Assembly: GCA_902798545.1 (NCBI GenBank)
Contig: CADBWQ010000012.1
Location: 1-64,000 of the forward strand
Source: Oscillospiraceae bacterium
GTDB lineage: Bacteria; Bacillota; Clostridia; Oscillospirales; Oscillospiraceae
Length of the DNA stretch: 64,000 nt
Reading direction: 5' to 3'
Part shown: positions 16,301 through 26,100 of the stretch, piece after piece
How positions within the stretch are numbered: the stretch's first letter is position 1
How the letters are laid out: the number at the start of each line of letters is the position of its first letter
Notes under the pieces: generated by a model
What the model saw: the letters and a program-made list of their open reading frames with translations, nothing else
Told to the model about the DNA's origin: nothing
Database searches by the model: none
Translations under genes and position numbers: made by a program

Positions 16301-16453
16301 CGTGTCCCGTCTGGCCTGCTCTCCCATCCACATCGTCCCGGCCACCAGGATGATCGCGAGAATCAGGCTGCCGACGAGCGCGATGGTCGCGGTATGATTC
16401 TTTCTTCCGTGATTCGTCAAGGGCTTCACCCCTTCCCCTTTGCTTTTCGGCAT
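13313..16453 (-). CDS. hybrid sensor histidine kinase with two receiver domains
   Basis: A protein of about 1046 residues. An N-terminal membrane helix (about 23-45), an extracellular Cache-like sensor of about 250 residues and a second helix (about 310-335) come first. A coiled coil and a PAS-like segment follow. The HisKA domain has SHEIRTP with phospho-His near residue 540, and the ATPase domain has NAVKFTP, DTGIGM and GLGMAI. Two receivers follow, with phospho-acceptor Asp in LVDLKMPEMDG and LMDMRMPEMDG. No output domain is fused. The ATG at 16453 is only about 10 nt after the predicted transcription start and has no ribosome site. A TTG at 16420 behind AAGGGG is a plausible alternative. 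Substrate signal and partner are unknown. Confidence 0.88.
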   Translation of the reverse strand: MPKSKGEGVKPLTNHGRKNHTATIALVGSLILAIILVAGTMWMGEQARRDTEEAVRSVSLLYLDELAGRREQVVEDNLREKIHTIRVAIDLMTEEDLSDKAHLEAYQTRIKQLYHLDKFAFVDTEGLIYTSSGTQDNIDEFSFDYRGLSEPEISLFHPESPDKLVIIAVPVSIPFQGETLSVCFMAIDMQEMLAGVSLTTNTGNTTFCNIYTQDGAALTDSVLGGLAMEDNLLDAMKIAAFEPPYSYDSFRQEFQSGTRGVVSFTFNDIRETLTYIPVVGTSWQLTYLIRESVISERISSISKGTVRRSIVQSALTVAAMLAMFGFIISQTKRNSQLLLEQETAEAASRVKQEELEHRLALQEKLLEEERQREQQDKMITALAADYWSVYYLELDKDAGVCYQAHSDLDSTGFKVGEHFRYLPAVTAYANQYITEPYRQEFLRFIQPDAIREGLKRQRVISHTYMVKRHGKESYETVRFARVQQAGEQDSQQINSVGACFVDVDADTRDALEQQQALSDALAAAEEASRAKTSFLSNMSHEIRTPMNAIIGLDSIALNDPDTPPRTREYLEKIGASAEHLLGLINDILDMPRIESGRLTLKNEEFSFQKLLEAINTMFSGQCQDKGLEYRCSINSEVDDYYIGDGMKLRQVLINILGNAVKFTPAGGRVEMQVERAAQFDGKTSLRFTISDTGIGMSEEYLPRLFDTFSQEDSSTTSKYGSTGLGMAITKSIVELMNGHIEVESEKGVGTTFTVMVTLADSDRRDLEGEDVIQPGEMTVLIVDDDPVACRHAQLVLEKAGIASELAGSGKQALEMIRLRHARMEPYNLVLVDLKMPEMDGVETTRQIREEIGHESAIVILTAYRWDDVLEEAVEAGVDSFLPKPLFAASVLEEFKAALKKKDIQLNRQQEKADLTGRRILLAEDVDVNAEIIRMVLQMREMEADRAENGRKAVELFAAHPAGYYDAILMDMRMPEMDGLEATRTIRAMERDDAKTIPIIALTANAFDEDVQRSMQAGLNAHLSKPVQPELLFETLESLIPAGKKAH

Positions 16454-16469
16454 CACATCTGTAATTTGA

Positions 16470-16498
16470 AGTATAGCACGAAAAAGCGCATCTGCAAA
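16470..16498 (-). promoter_or_regulatory. promoter of the hybrid kinase gene
   Basis: TTTGCA (16493-16498) and TATACT (16470-16475) with a 17-base spacer, reading toward 16453. The short leader it implies bears on which start codon is used. Confidence 0.55.
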
Positions 16499-16604
16499 GA
16501 AAAAATACTTCGATCCCAATTACATGACGGATCAGGAGCCTCAGCTTCAGATCATCGCCATCAGCGGAATTGTCGAGCGATAAACCGGGAGATAAACCGA
16601 AACA

Positions 16605-16642
16605 AAAAGCTGGTCGTCTGTTCATTGAGACGATCAGCTTTT
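16605..16642 (-). terminator. terminator of signal peptidase I gene 1
   Basis: A 15-bp near-perfect stem (16605-16619 with 16628-16642) is followed on the minus strand by a T run. Its core resembles the repeated hairpins at 18741 and 20094. Confidence 0.78.
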
Positions 16643-16687
16643 CGTTTGCTCTGTTATACTCTGTAAGGTTGTATCCTGCCTTTCCGC

Positions 16688-17287
16688 TCACTCAATCGTG
16701 CCGAACTGGCTCAGCGGCCAGATCCGCAGCAGCAGCCTTCCCACGACCTTGTCGTTGGGGATGCAGCCGACCGAGCGGTTGCGGCTGTCGATGCTGGTGG
16801 CGCGGTGATCTCCCAGCACGAAGCAGCAGCCCTCCGGCACCTGGTACGGCAGGTTGATGTTGCACTCGCCGAAGGCCTTCTCCGTGATGTACGGCTCATC
16901 CAGGCGCACATTGTTCACGTACACCGTCCCGTCCTGGTCGATGTCGACCCAGTCGGTCTCGGTGGCGATCACGCGCTTGATCAGCACCTCGTTGTTGTAA
17001 TAGAATCCGATCACGTCGCCGGGCTTGTACCGGTGGTTGTTCAGCGCCAGCACCACGTCCCCGTCGAAGAGCGTCTCCTCCATGGACACACCCTGGATGT
17101 TCAGCACCGGCACGATCAGGATCGTCAGGATCACCGCGATCGCCGCCACGATCAGCAGCGCGTAGAGCGTGCTGTTCATGGAGCTGCGCACGCGACCCTG
17201 CATTCTCACGCGTCCGAGCTCGGCCTCCAGCTCCTCCACCGTCGGAATCTGTACCTTGCGCCTGCTCGGGGCATTTGTTTCACTCAT
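16688..17287 (-). CDS. lepB: signal peptidase I (paralogue 1)
   Basis: A 199-residue type I signal peptidase with one N-terminal membrane helix (about 40-62). The bacterial Ser/Lys dyad is present: VSMEETL (Ser68) and LIKRVIA (Lys104), plus the family boxes CCFVLGDHRATSIDSR and GRLLLRIWP. It would cleave signal peptides on the outer face of the membrane. It is strikingly similar to the enzyme at 27239-27832 (for example DVIGFYYNN, VIATxxDWVDID). Its promoter and leader carry a conserved element also found before the giant adhesin gene. The ATG at 17287 follows AGGAGAACAG. Confidence 0.92.
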   Translation of the reverse strand: MSETNAPSRRKVQIPTVEELEAELGRVRMQGRVRSSMNSTLYALLIVAAIAVILTILIVPVLNIQGVSMEETLFDGDVVLALNNHRYKPGDVIGFYYNNEVLIKRVIATETDWVDIDQDGTVYVNNVRLDEPYITEKAFGECNINLPYQVPEGCCFVLGDHRATSIDSRNRSVGCIPNDKVVGRLLLRIWPLSQFGTIE

Positions 17288-17344
17288 GCTGTCTGTTCTC
17301 CTGTTTTCCGCGTATCTGTTATGGTTTCCCCTGTCGGGTTCAGA

Positions 17345-17393
17345 ATAACAGATCCGCAGTCAATAAAGGCATCAATTGCAAAAAACATTTGCG
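17345..17393 (-). promoter_or_regulatory. conserved leader element, copy A (before signal peptidase I gene 1)
   Basis: A 49-nt block in the 5' untranslated region begins (plus-strand sense) with ATAACAGATCCGCAGTC, identical over 17 nt to 26927-26943, then continues similarly to an ATTTGCG end. In the minus sense GCGGATCTGTTAT can pair with ATAACAGATACGC further downstream (about 17310-17325), making a long stem. Function is unknown. Confidence 0.55.
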
Positions 17394-17414
17394 GTCCACC
17401 CGCCTTGAGATTTT

Positions 17415-17443
17415 ATTATACCCAATCCTGGTGAACAATTCAA
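17415..17443 (-). promoter_or_regulatory. promoter of signal peptidase I gene 1
   Basis: TTGAAT (17438-17443) and a perfect TATAAT (17415-17420) separated by 17 bases. It implies a leader of about 120 nt that contains the conserved element. Confidence 0.7.
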
Positions 17444-17610
17444 GCCATTTTATCATCATGCCACTGAAAGCCGACTCCTTTATGGGCATAGTTATCCGTC
17501 GCCCAGATAATGTTTTTGCCTGATGAATGATCCTTCAGTAGAATCGCAAGCAACTCATGATCGCGGCAAAATAGATAGTTTTCTTTTATATCAATTTGAT
17601 TCTTGTCCAT
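17440..17610 (-). pseudogene. N-terminal fragment of a DNA methyltransferase/restriction gene
   Basis: Fifty-six residues from the ATG at 17610: IDIKENYLFCRDHELLAILL, then SSGKNIIWATDNYAHKGVGF, ending at a stop after DDKMA. I recognise this as the opening segment of large Clostridia restriction/methyltransferase proteins, which normally run on for hundreds of residues. Here the homology stops at the -35 region of the signal peptidase promoter, so the rest has been deleted. It overlaps the upstream DUF4143 fragment's stop codon (TGATG), as if both came from one former operon. Confidence 0.55.
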
Positions 17611-18584
17611 CACATTCCCTTTAACAGCCAATCGGCTACATCTACGACCTGAACGCCCTCATATTGGTATGCCTCCTGGCGAGTGCGCGTGAGAATCATT
17701 TTCGGGTAGGCGTCCTTAATCTTCAATAGCGGATCTACCTCGCGCTGGAATGTATCGGGATCATCAATGCTGCTGGCAACCTGAATATATAGCTTTTCAT
17801 TGCGCTTGATGGCAACAAAGTCTATTTTTTTCTTATACAGCACACCTGCATACAGCTCGTAGCCGCGGCGCAGCAACTCGATGGCCACGATGTTTTCAAT
17901 CATTCGGCCATAGTCTGCGTTCTTCGTCCCTAGCTTGGCATACTTGAAAGAGTGATCGCTGAGATAGTATTTATCGTTAGAGGCAAGATAGCGTTTGCCC
18001 TGAATATCATATCTTCTGACCTTATAGAAAGCAAAGGCGTTACAAAGGTACTTGATATAGGCGCTGATCGTGCGGTCGTTTGTCTTGACTTGCTCGCTGG
18101 TAAAGGCCGCCGCCACGCTGCGGGTGGAGGTCAGATTGGAAATGTTGTCGATCAGGAAATCGCAGAGGCGCTCCATCAGTGGCATGTTGCGGATCTTATA
18201 TTTTTTCTGGATATCCCGGACGATCAGCGTGTTGAACACGTCGGAAATATAGTCATACTTCGCTTCGGGCGTCTTATAAAGGTAGGAGCCGGACATGCCG
18301 CCCTCTTGAATATAGCGAGTGAATGCTGCGTACTGATCTGTCAGCTCATAGTACTGCATGAACTCGCCGAACGAGAAAGGATAAACTTCAATCTCAAAGG
18401 TGCGCCCGGTAAACAGCGTTGCCAGGTCACTGCTCAGTAGGAAAGCGTTGGAGCCGGTGATATAGATATCATATTTCTCGGAGGCGTGCAGACTATTGAT
18501 TGCCTTCTCAAAGCCCTCACACATCTGGACTTCGTCAATGAAAACAAAGTTGTTTTTGCCGGCGATATACGCGCTCTCAATCAT
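17610..18584 (-). pseudogene. 5'-truncated AAA/DUF4143 ATPase
   Basis: The 324 residues begin at IAGKNNFVFIDEVQMCEGFEKAI, which is the Walker B region. They continue through DIYITGSNAFLLSSDLATLFTGR and the DUF4143 domain to a VADWLLKG end. Full family members have about 90 more N-terminal residues with the Walker A P-loop (GIRRCGKST-like). That part is missing, and a TGA lies a few codons upstream of the ATG at 18584. ATP binding is therefore unlikely. The DNA upstream (18585-18764) is A+T-rich and unrelated, marking a deletion or insertion breakpoint. In the family these proteins are often part of mobile or defence islands. Confidence 0.8.
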
Positions 18585-18764
18585 ATCTATTTCGCAAAAT
18601 CAAGAATTAAGCAAAATTGCGAAACAGCGCGATTAAGAAAGCATTTGGTAATAAAAGAGAAAGGTATGATCCCATTCTTTCGAAAAAAGAAACAACTTGC
18701 ACTCCGCTTAGCATTTTTACTATCGCAGACCATTTTACAGAAAAGCTGACCGTCTGTGAAACGA
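18585..18764. other. A+T-rich spacer at a breakpoint
   Basis: No gene is supported here. The stretch separates the truncated DUF4143 fragment from the AAA ATPase gene. It contains most of one copy of a 44-nt repeat (18734-18777), which is also a decayed hairpin. Confidence 0.6.
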
Positions 18765-18777
18765 TCAGCTGTTTTGC
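18734..18777. repeat. 44-nt direct repeat, left copy (hairpin)
   Basis: The sequence TTTACAGAAAAGCTGACCGT and onward matches 20087-20130 with only two differences over 44 nt. The hairpin arm has one mismatch here. It covers the stop codon of the ATPase gene (18765-18767). Confidence 0.75.
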
Positions 18778-19868
18778 TCTGCAAGATAATCCCGTAAATA
18801 AGGAACTGCAAAGCGAAGTTTTCCTCTTGCAGGTTGCTCAATTATTCCAGTCTGAAGCAGCCGGCGTTTATAGGTTTGAATATAAGAGCTTGTGACGCCC
18901 ATCCGTCCGGCAAGAGCGGCAGGTTCACTCTCTTTTTCATCTTCTGCCATGGCTGCAAGAAAGGCTACATCGGCATCTGAGAGAGGTGCAAGCGTTGTTT
19001 CACAAATGTCCCGCCTGTAATCTGTGAGTGCACGTTTCTTCGCAGACAGGATTCTATCCGCAGTCAGCTGGCCATCTGCGTCAGCCGAAATTGTGATGTA
19101 ATGGCCAAGCAGCTGCATCAGATACGGTGAGCCGTTTGTTGCTTCAGCAAGATCTTGCCGGTCCGATTTTTGCAGCCTTATCCCCAATTCCCCAAATGCG
19201 TTTTGATAATACATATCAACATCGCTGATACGGAGAGGTGTCAGTGTGAGTCTGCTTGCACGGTTAAGGAAGGTCAGCACATGGTCATTTAACGTAGAAG
19301 AAATGGCAGCGGGAAGTCCGGCAAGTACCAGCGCAATATCCCGCCCTTCTCCGACGAGCTCCTGATAGGCAATGATAAGCTGGCGTAATTCTTCATGATT
19401 TGCCTGAACCTCATCAATCAGAATGAGGACGGATTTTCCTTTTGCATTCAGTTCGCGGCATATTGCAGATAGCTGGGCTGCAAAGCTTTGCTCAACAGGC
19501 ACCTCGTCCTGAAACTGCATTCCGGCACTGAACCCCAACACGCCTACGCTCCCACCAGCAAGCTTTGCCTTTTGCTTTGACAAATATGCGGAGCCATCTT
19601 CCCTCAGTTTTTCTAAAATTCTGCTCAGCATTCCGCTTGCGGCAATCGTTGGTGACGCGACAACACAGCCGTGTTTCTTCCCACGTTCCGCAAGCTCAAG
19701 CAGTAGAACCGTTTTCCCATAGCCTCTCTGTCCCAGAAGAAGAACTGCACGTTCACGGCTGCCTGGGATGCTGTCCAGGCATAGTTCAAACTGACGAAGG
19801 ATATCCTCGCGGCCAACCAGAATTCTTGGCCGGTTGCCAAAAGAGGGAACAAAAATCGTATCAGTCAT
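18765..19868 (-). CDS. AAA+ ATPase (AAA_16/ORC-like)
   Basis: A 367-residue ATPase with an N-terminal FGNRPRILVGRE segment, Walker A GQRGYGKTVLL (about 46-56), Walker B SVLILIDEVQ (about 145-155), a sensor-like LVLAGLP, and a C-terminal winged-helix part (AGRMGVTSSYIQTYKRRL). It resembles stand-alone ORC/STAND-like ATPases of mobile elements; its role is not known. It lies between two copies of a 44-nt repeat, and its last codons fall within the left copy. It has its own promoter at 19918-19945. It could be a small cassette gene with a defence or regulatory role, which is an inference. Confidence 0.72.
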   Translation of the reverse strand: MTDTIFVPSFGNRPRILVGREDILRQFELCLDSIPGSRERAVLLLGQRGYGKTVLLLELAERGKKHGCVVASPTIAASGMLSRILEKLREDGSAYLSKQKAKLAGGSVGVLGFSAGMQFQDEVPVEQSFAAQLSAICRELNAKGKSVLILIDEVQANHEELRQLIIAYQELVGEGRDIALVLAGLPAAISSTLNDHVLTFLNRASRLTLTPLRISDVDMYYQNAFGELGIRLQKSDRQDLAEATNGSPYLMQLLGHYITISADADGQLTADRILSAKKRALTDYRRDICETTLAPLSDADVAFLAAMAEDEKESEPAALAGRMGVTSSYIQTYKRRLLQTGIIEQPARGKLRFAVPYLRDYLAEQNS

Positions 19869-19917
19869 ATCTCGATCTCCTCTTTATTCTTTTTATCTAT
19901 TTTATTTTTCTTATTCT

Positions 19918-19945
19918 ATTTTATTCGTTTTTATCTATTTGTCAA
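19918..19945 (-). promoter_or_regulatory. promoter of the AAA ATPase gene
   Basis: TTGACA (19940-19945) and TAAAAT (19918-19923) with a 16-base spacer, in a very A+T-rich leader with ATAAAAGAATAAA-type short repeats. The rest of 19869-20171 contains only this promoter and the terminator/repeat at 20087-20130. Confidence 0.55.
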
Positions 19946-20086
19946 GGGAGGGCGGGCTAAGCGAGCTGTCAAAACAGCCTCCCTTTGCCTGCCCTCGCAT
20001 TTTTATCTGGTATAGTCCCTTTGCTGTCAGTAAGGATCACCCCCGATAAACTGCTTCTATTTCCTCCACTGTTAGCGTCGGGCAGC

Positions 20087-20130
20087 TTTACAGAAAAGCT
20101 GACCGTCTGTGAAACGGTCAGCTTTTTTGC
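20087..20130 (-). terminator. 44-nt direct repeat, right copy, acting as terminator of the adhesin gene
   Basis: A 13-bp perfect stem (20094-20106 with 20114-20126) with a T run on each side lies downstream of the adhesin stop. Nearly identical to 18734-18777. Confidence 0.75.
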
Positions 20131-20171
20131 GGGTTTGTTGTGCCAATTGACGTTGTTGATGCGAGATCAGG

Positions 20172-23100
20172 TCAATGTCTTGGTACGTAGGCCTCCTGCT
20201 TCCGCTTCGCAAGGATCAGGAGCGTTGAGGAGAGCATCAGGATCGTGCCGAGGACAGAAAACAGAAGCGTACCCTCACCTCCGGTCTCCGGGAGTTCAAC
20301 GCCGGGGTTGTTGGGGATTTGAATCGTGTACACCTTGTTGTCATCGTTGTCATCCGGTCCGACCACGGCATCTTGGATTGTCAGACCATTCGATGTAATG
20401 ACGATCGGATGCGGCGTATTGCCAAGATCGATTGTGATAACCCACGGATGTTCCATCATGTTGTATCCTGCAGGCGCTTCAGTCTCAAAGAGGTAATAGG
20501 TACCTATAGGCAGTTCGTACACGGATGAGAGGCCATTACTACTGTTCGTTTCAATAGTTTTAACCGGATTTTTCCCTTGTTTCGGTTTTTCCGTTGCGAC
20601 ATCGACATCCTCTGCCTTGTACAATGCAAAGGTGGCACCCAGGCCTTTCTTCGGATTGGCAGTGCTGGTCAGGTCATACTTGAACAGTTTGATATTTATG
20701 TTTCTTGGATCATTGTAGAACACATAATACCCAGCATCATTTTTAGTAAGCGTGCCGGAAACAGGACTTCCTTCACCATGCGTGCCGGTGTATGTGATTG
20801 TGGGTGTAGCCACATAGTAGGTCGTGCTCTCAACAGTCCTTGTATCATCCGTTACTGTCCAGGTTAACGTGTACTGCCAGTCATTTGCCGCTGCGTAGCC
20901 GCTTGGTGGTGTGGTTTCCTCTAAAGAATAGGTTTCTGCAGGTCTATAAACGGTTACGCCCGCTTTGCCGTCTCTCCCTGTTGTAAGCGTGTATGGCGCA
21001 GAAGGGTCTGCAGCAGTGCTTCCTTCTGCAACAATCTCGCTGAGCTTAAAGACTGCGTTCGGAAGAGCCGTTGAGGTACCAGATTCATATTTAATGATGT
21101 TGAGGTCAAACAGAACCGGTGCCCACACCGCGTACATAGCGTGGTATGGAGTGGCCTCATCTGCCGCAACCTTTGTAACGTTGACCCAGCTTCCTTGTTC
21201 GTTCTTTGCCTGGTATCCAGTCCCTGTATACTTCAGGTAGAGATCTGCCTCAGTCAGGTTAAGATAAGCCGTATGCTGGGTTCCCGGTATCGGATGACTT
21301 TGCTCATCCAGATCATATTCAGGCTCCCTTGCCCAGCCGAGGAACCTGTATCCCGGGCGTACAGGAATGGGATTTCCATCCACCACAGTATATATTTCCG
21401 TAGCCTCATTAATCTGCAGATCCTTATCCTCATGCAGCAGCTGTGAAGGATTCTGATCATTCTTGAACCAGTTGATATAGGTCGGCCTGGCAATTTCATT
21501 CGGCGTATACTCTGCACGCAGCTGAACAGTATAGGTACGTCTGGTTTCGATAACATCCGGAGTGGCCGGATCATCGGGCTCTGTTTCTACGATCCTTGCG
21601 TACTCCTCGAGAACGGTGAAGCTGTCACCCGGGAACACGGTTACCAGTTCGCCGTGTTCATCTGTGACGTCAACATACGCTCCATTCTCCCCTGCGGTCG
21701 CATCCCATCTCTGAAGGACCCAGTGGAGGAACTGGTAGTTCGTTGCATCTGTCGGTACAGCCGCCTGCCCGGCTATGGCGCCGGCATTGTCAAGATACTT
21801 CAGCGGATCCTGATAGGTATCATTGCCATTGACTTTGCCCGCAACCGTTGTTCCCGGATTGGTTGCGTCCGTCCCCTGGGCAACATAGACGACACCAATA
21901 CCATCCGCGCCGACCAGTACCGTACGCCATTTGGCATAAATGTCAAGTTTTTTCGTGATCCACCAACGGTCTGTGTCGTTATTACGCGTGGCCCCATTGC
22001 CCCACTTGTCCATTACATCGGTGTAGTTTGACGCAGCAGTTTTGTCATATTCTGCGGTTACGGTATCATCGTTAAGGACGAATACATCGCCATCGAATAT
22101 ATTGTTTACGCATGCCTCATCGGTGAACCATGCAACAAATTCTTTCCTTCCGCCTGTCCATATTCCGGTTGGGGTGCTCACCTTGTTACCGTACGAGATA
22201 CGGAAGTTCATTTGCTGGTTTTCATTGCCCCAGTTAAGATCCGGGTTCGTGTTACTGGTTTCCGCATTCGGGTGCAGGAATACACGGTACTGGGTCTGGA
22301 CCCATTTCGCATAGACAACGATGGGGTTGTTCGGCATCTTCGTGAAAGTGTAGGGGACTTTGCACGCAGCATCCGCGTACCACCCTTCAAACACAAAGCC
22401 CGGCTCATGTGCCAGCGAAGGATCCGGCTTATAGTTCTTATCTGCTTCCGGAATTGCTGCATCATAGGGGATATTATCGCTTGTATGGAGCTCATTATCC
22501 GGGTGGGATCCCAGAATATTCGTGTTGTCGTTACCGCCGACATAGACACCGTCCATATAATGGATCGGGTACTCCAGGCGGTCGTAGTAGTAGTTCAGCT
22601 GAGCATCATGACCACTGACGCCATTCTGTTGAGGCGTACCGTTTAGTCTTCCATCAATATAGACCTGGTCATAATAAGGCCTCGATGCGCTTTGCATGAC
22701 TGCGGCAAATCCGGCATACTGCGGCGGATTCTGGGAACCCGGTAATGTATTACTGGATCTGGTATTAAAATCATGGTCCAGATAATAGGTCTTGCCATTG
22801 AGGGTTCTTGTTGTCTTTCCTGTAAGATCCTGACCGTTATATGCCTCATAATAGCAGTGATAAGTCCAATCATTGTATGTATTAAAACGCACAATCAGGA
22901 AGTTACCGTCAGCGTCATTGGTTGCGCCAAGGATGTTTTCGTCCATGCGGTTGTAAACGCCCTTCAGAGTACCGTCGCCGCCGCTGGAAGGATTCGGTTT
23001 GAGTTTGGTGCCGACCATCATGACGTAACTGACCGGAGAGTAGTTCGTATTGCCGCTTCTGCCTGTGCCTATCAGATCGTAGGTAGGCCATCTGTCAGAG

Positions 23101-26100
23101 ATGTCCTCTCCATAGTACGCGCTAAGGACGATATAATAGCCGGTAATATTGTTTCCACCGACGCCGGACTGACTCTGTATGCCGCCCGGGTAAGTTGTGG
23201 TTGGCATGTTGCCCTGGCTGGTTGCCCCCCACCAGTTAACTATACCCCAGATATTCTGGCCTCCTGCAGAGTTCTGAGCAAACTGATAATCGTTATTTCC
23301 GTTTCCGTTTCTTCTGTACAGATAAAATCTCAAGTCATACTTGATCCGGTTATAGTACAGATTAAGAACCGCATCGCCTTCCGGCGTGATGGTGACCTGC
23401 TGGTTAACGCTCCCCGGGATCAGCGAAAAACCGGTATAATGATAATTATTGCCTCCGGCCCTGACATAGTCTTCATCGCCGTTATTCACGAATGTATACG
23501 GTATATTCTGCCCGACGGTGCCGGTGCCGGTGTAGGAAGCCGTCAGGTCGTATTGTTTATCCGCCTGTGCGGAGTTGATACTGTCTATATTCTCCGTCCA
23601 GAAGATAATGGTATACGGAGCCTGAGTGTTCGGTGTCCATTTCGCGTATATGTTGGTGACAACTGCTTCCAGCGGAGATCCGAATGTGAATGCTTCAAAC
23701 TTGTCCCCGATGATGTAATTGCCGTCAACATCCTTATCCGCATCCGTGAGTTCCTGTCCGACTTTTAGCTTATACCAACCGCTGAAGGTATACCCGTTCC
23801 TGTGCATATTCGCGGCTGTTGCGTTGGCAGGCTGAACAGTGTTCTCACCATCCAGATAGAATCCGGGGGCATTATAGGTCGCACCTTTGGCATTTTCATA
23901 GAAGACAAGCCAGTGTCCTGTAGGAGCATAGACTTTAAACTCAACATCACCGGTGATTGTAATTCTCGTTGTGTTGGGATATACCGTTTCAGGGTCGGTT
24001 GCGCCGACGATATTGGTATATGTACCATCTATAGCCTTCCAGCCCATGAACTTTGCGTTGGATTCAGCGGTAAACGGCATGCTCACCTGATAACTTGCCT
24101 GTTCTTCATCCCTGAGTCGCAGAACCGTGTCAGAACCGAGCGAGATTCCTTCGTCCATGCCGTAATAGGTCACATCGAAATATTTATAGATCATGGCGTA
24201 GATTTTTATTGCTTCATCGCCTTCGGTGATGTAGCCAATGACATTCCTCGCCAGATATTCACGCAGACCTTCAATGCTCATGGCGCTGTCTGCATCAGCG
24301 ACGGTATAGCCGGCGTTGGTTGTCCAGCCGCGGAACAATTCGTCACCTGCAATCGTTCCTACCCCTGGATCCACAACAATATCTTCAAGATAGGAGACAT
24401 TCGGCTGACGCTCTCCATTGCCCAGAAGCACATCGCCATTCTTGATGTACATTGTTGCGATCTTGATGTTGCCGTTATAAAACTCTACAGGTACGCGGGC
24501 GTTTGCATCGGTGCTTTCATCGATTACCGCATATACAGAGAATCCGTTCGTCGAGAACGCCACGGTCGTTCCTGCTTCGCTCTCCTCCGTTTTGCTCTCT
24601 ACCTTGTCTCCATCATTTTCTCCATCTGCGAAGTGAACCACGCTCAGGCTGTCGGCCTGAGCGTCCTTGAGTTCGATCTTCACATCGACGGTGGTTCCGT
24701 CCGCGGGCTGGATCTTCTCTCCGTCCTTCTCGATCTTGATATCGAACAGGCGGATATAGCCGGCTGTGCCCTCCCCCATGCCGAGGGCGCTTTCCGTTCT
24801 GGCGACGTATTCCCGGTACTCTTCGGATGTCTCAAGGATCTCGCTGACTTCCAGGCCGGAGTTCTCCGGGATCTTCGCCTCCGGTCCGTAGGTCACGGAA
24901 ACGGTATAGGTATTGCCGAGGGAGTCGAGGACTTCCTCGGTGATCAGGTCTGCAAAAATATACTTGGAGAAGCTGTCGCTCTCGAATTCCGCCGTGGTGT
25001 TGTCCACGGTGGCGTTTTCGACGATCTGGGCGCTGCCCGCATTGTCGACGTGCATGACGACCGACTCGGTGCTCTCGGCGGGGGCCGCCGGGGCCGGGGT
25101 CTCGGTCTTCTTGCTCATCTTCACGCGGATCGCCGTGGCGGGCTCGATCTCATTGCCCTCGGCGTCATAGAAGGTGATGTCCACCGCCTGGACGTTGCGG
25201 ACCATGGCGTTGGGGGCCGCTTCGTTCAGGGCGTCGATGACCTCTTCCTGGGGGACCGCCGTGACAAGCATGGTGGTTCCGGCCGGGAAGGCGCCCTCAT
25301 CCGCCTCGACATAGACGTCGACCTCGTCGGTCCAGTCGTGGAAGTTCTGCGCGGGCATGTCGATGCCGGCCGGGTCTGCCCCGGTCAGCTCCACGACGGC
25401 GAAGGGGGAGAATCCGTAGGAGGAGAAGGTCACCGTGCCCGCCGCGGCGTCGAACACGGCGTCCTTCACCTGTTCCGCCGTCCCGCTGTAGAGATGATAG
25501 AGCTTCGGGGCTGTCATGCTGCGGATCTCGTTTGCCCGCAGGGTGATGCGGATGGGCGCCTCGCCGTTCGGGAACGCGGCTTCGCCGCCGGCGGTGAAGC
25601 CGATGTCGATCACATAGATGGCGGAGATGTCGCGTGCTTCGCCCTCCGCCGCGTTTTCATTGACTTTCTGCAGGATCGTCGCCTTCGCGAGGTCCGCGTC
25701 ATAGTCCGCGAGCTCCAGCTTCGCGTACTCGTTCAGGACGCCGTCCGGGATCTCGGCCAGGACGGTCGCGCCGCGTCTCTCGCCGCCGAGGCTGCGGATC
25801 TGAGGCGGCGTCTCGGGCTCGGGGGCGGGCTCTTCCTGCTTTTCTTCCGTTGTGTCGGTGGTCACTTCATCGGTGGTCACTTCATCGGTGGTCGCTTCAT
25901 CGGTGGTCACTTCATCGGTGGTCACCTCGTCGGTGGTCACTTCGTCGGTGACGATGTCGTCTCCGGTCTCATTCTCTTTCTTTTCTTCTTCCGGGTACAG
26001 GAACACCAGACCGCTCTCGCCGTCTTCGGAATTCTCCTCTGTCAGGTCGTTGTTTACCTCGTTGGTGTCAACGGTCTCTTCCGTGGCACCGTCCGCCGGA

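Noticed and set aside
25853..25950. Possible CRISPR array
   Set aside because: The repeats are 15 nt, contiguous, without spacers, and keep the reading frame of the adhesin.
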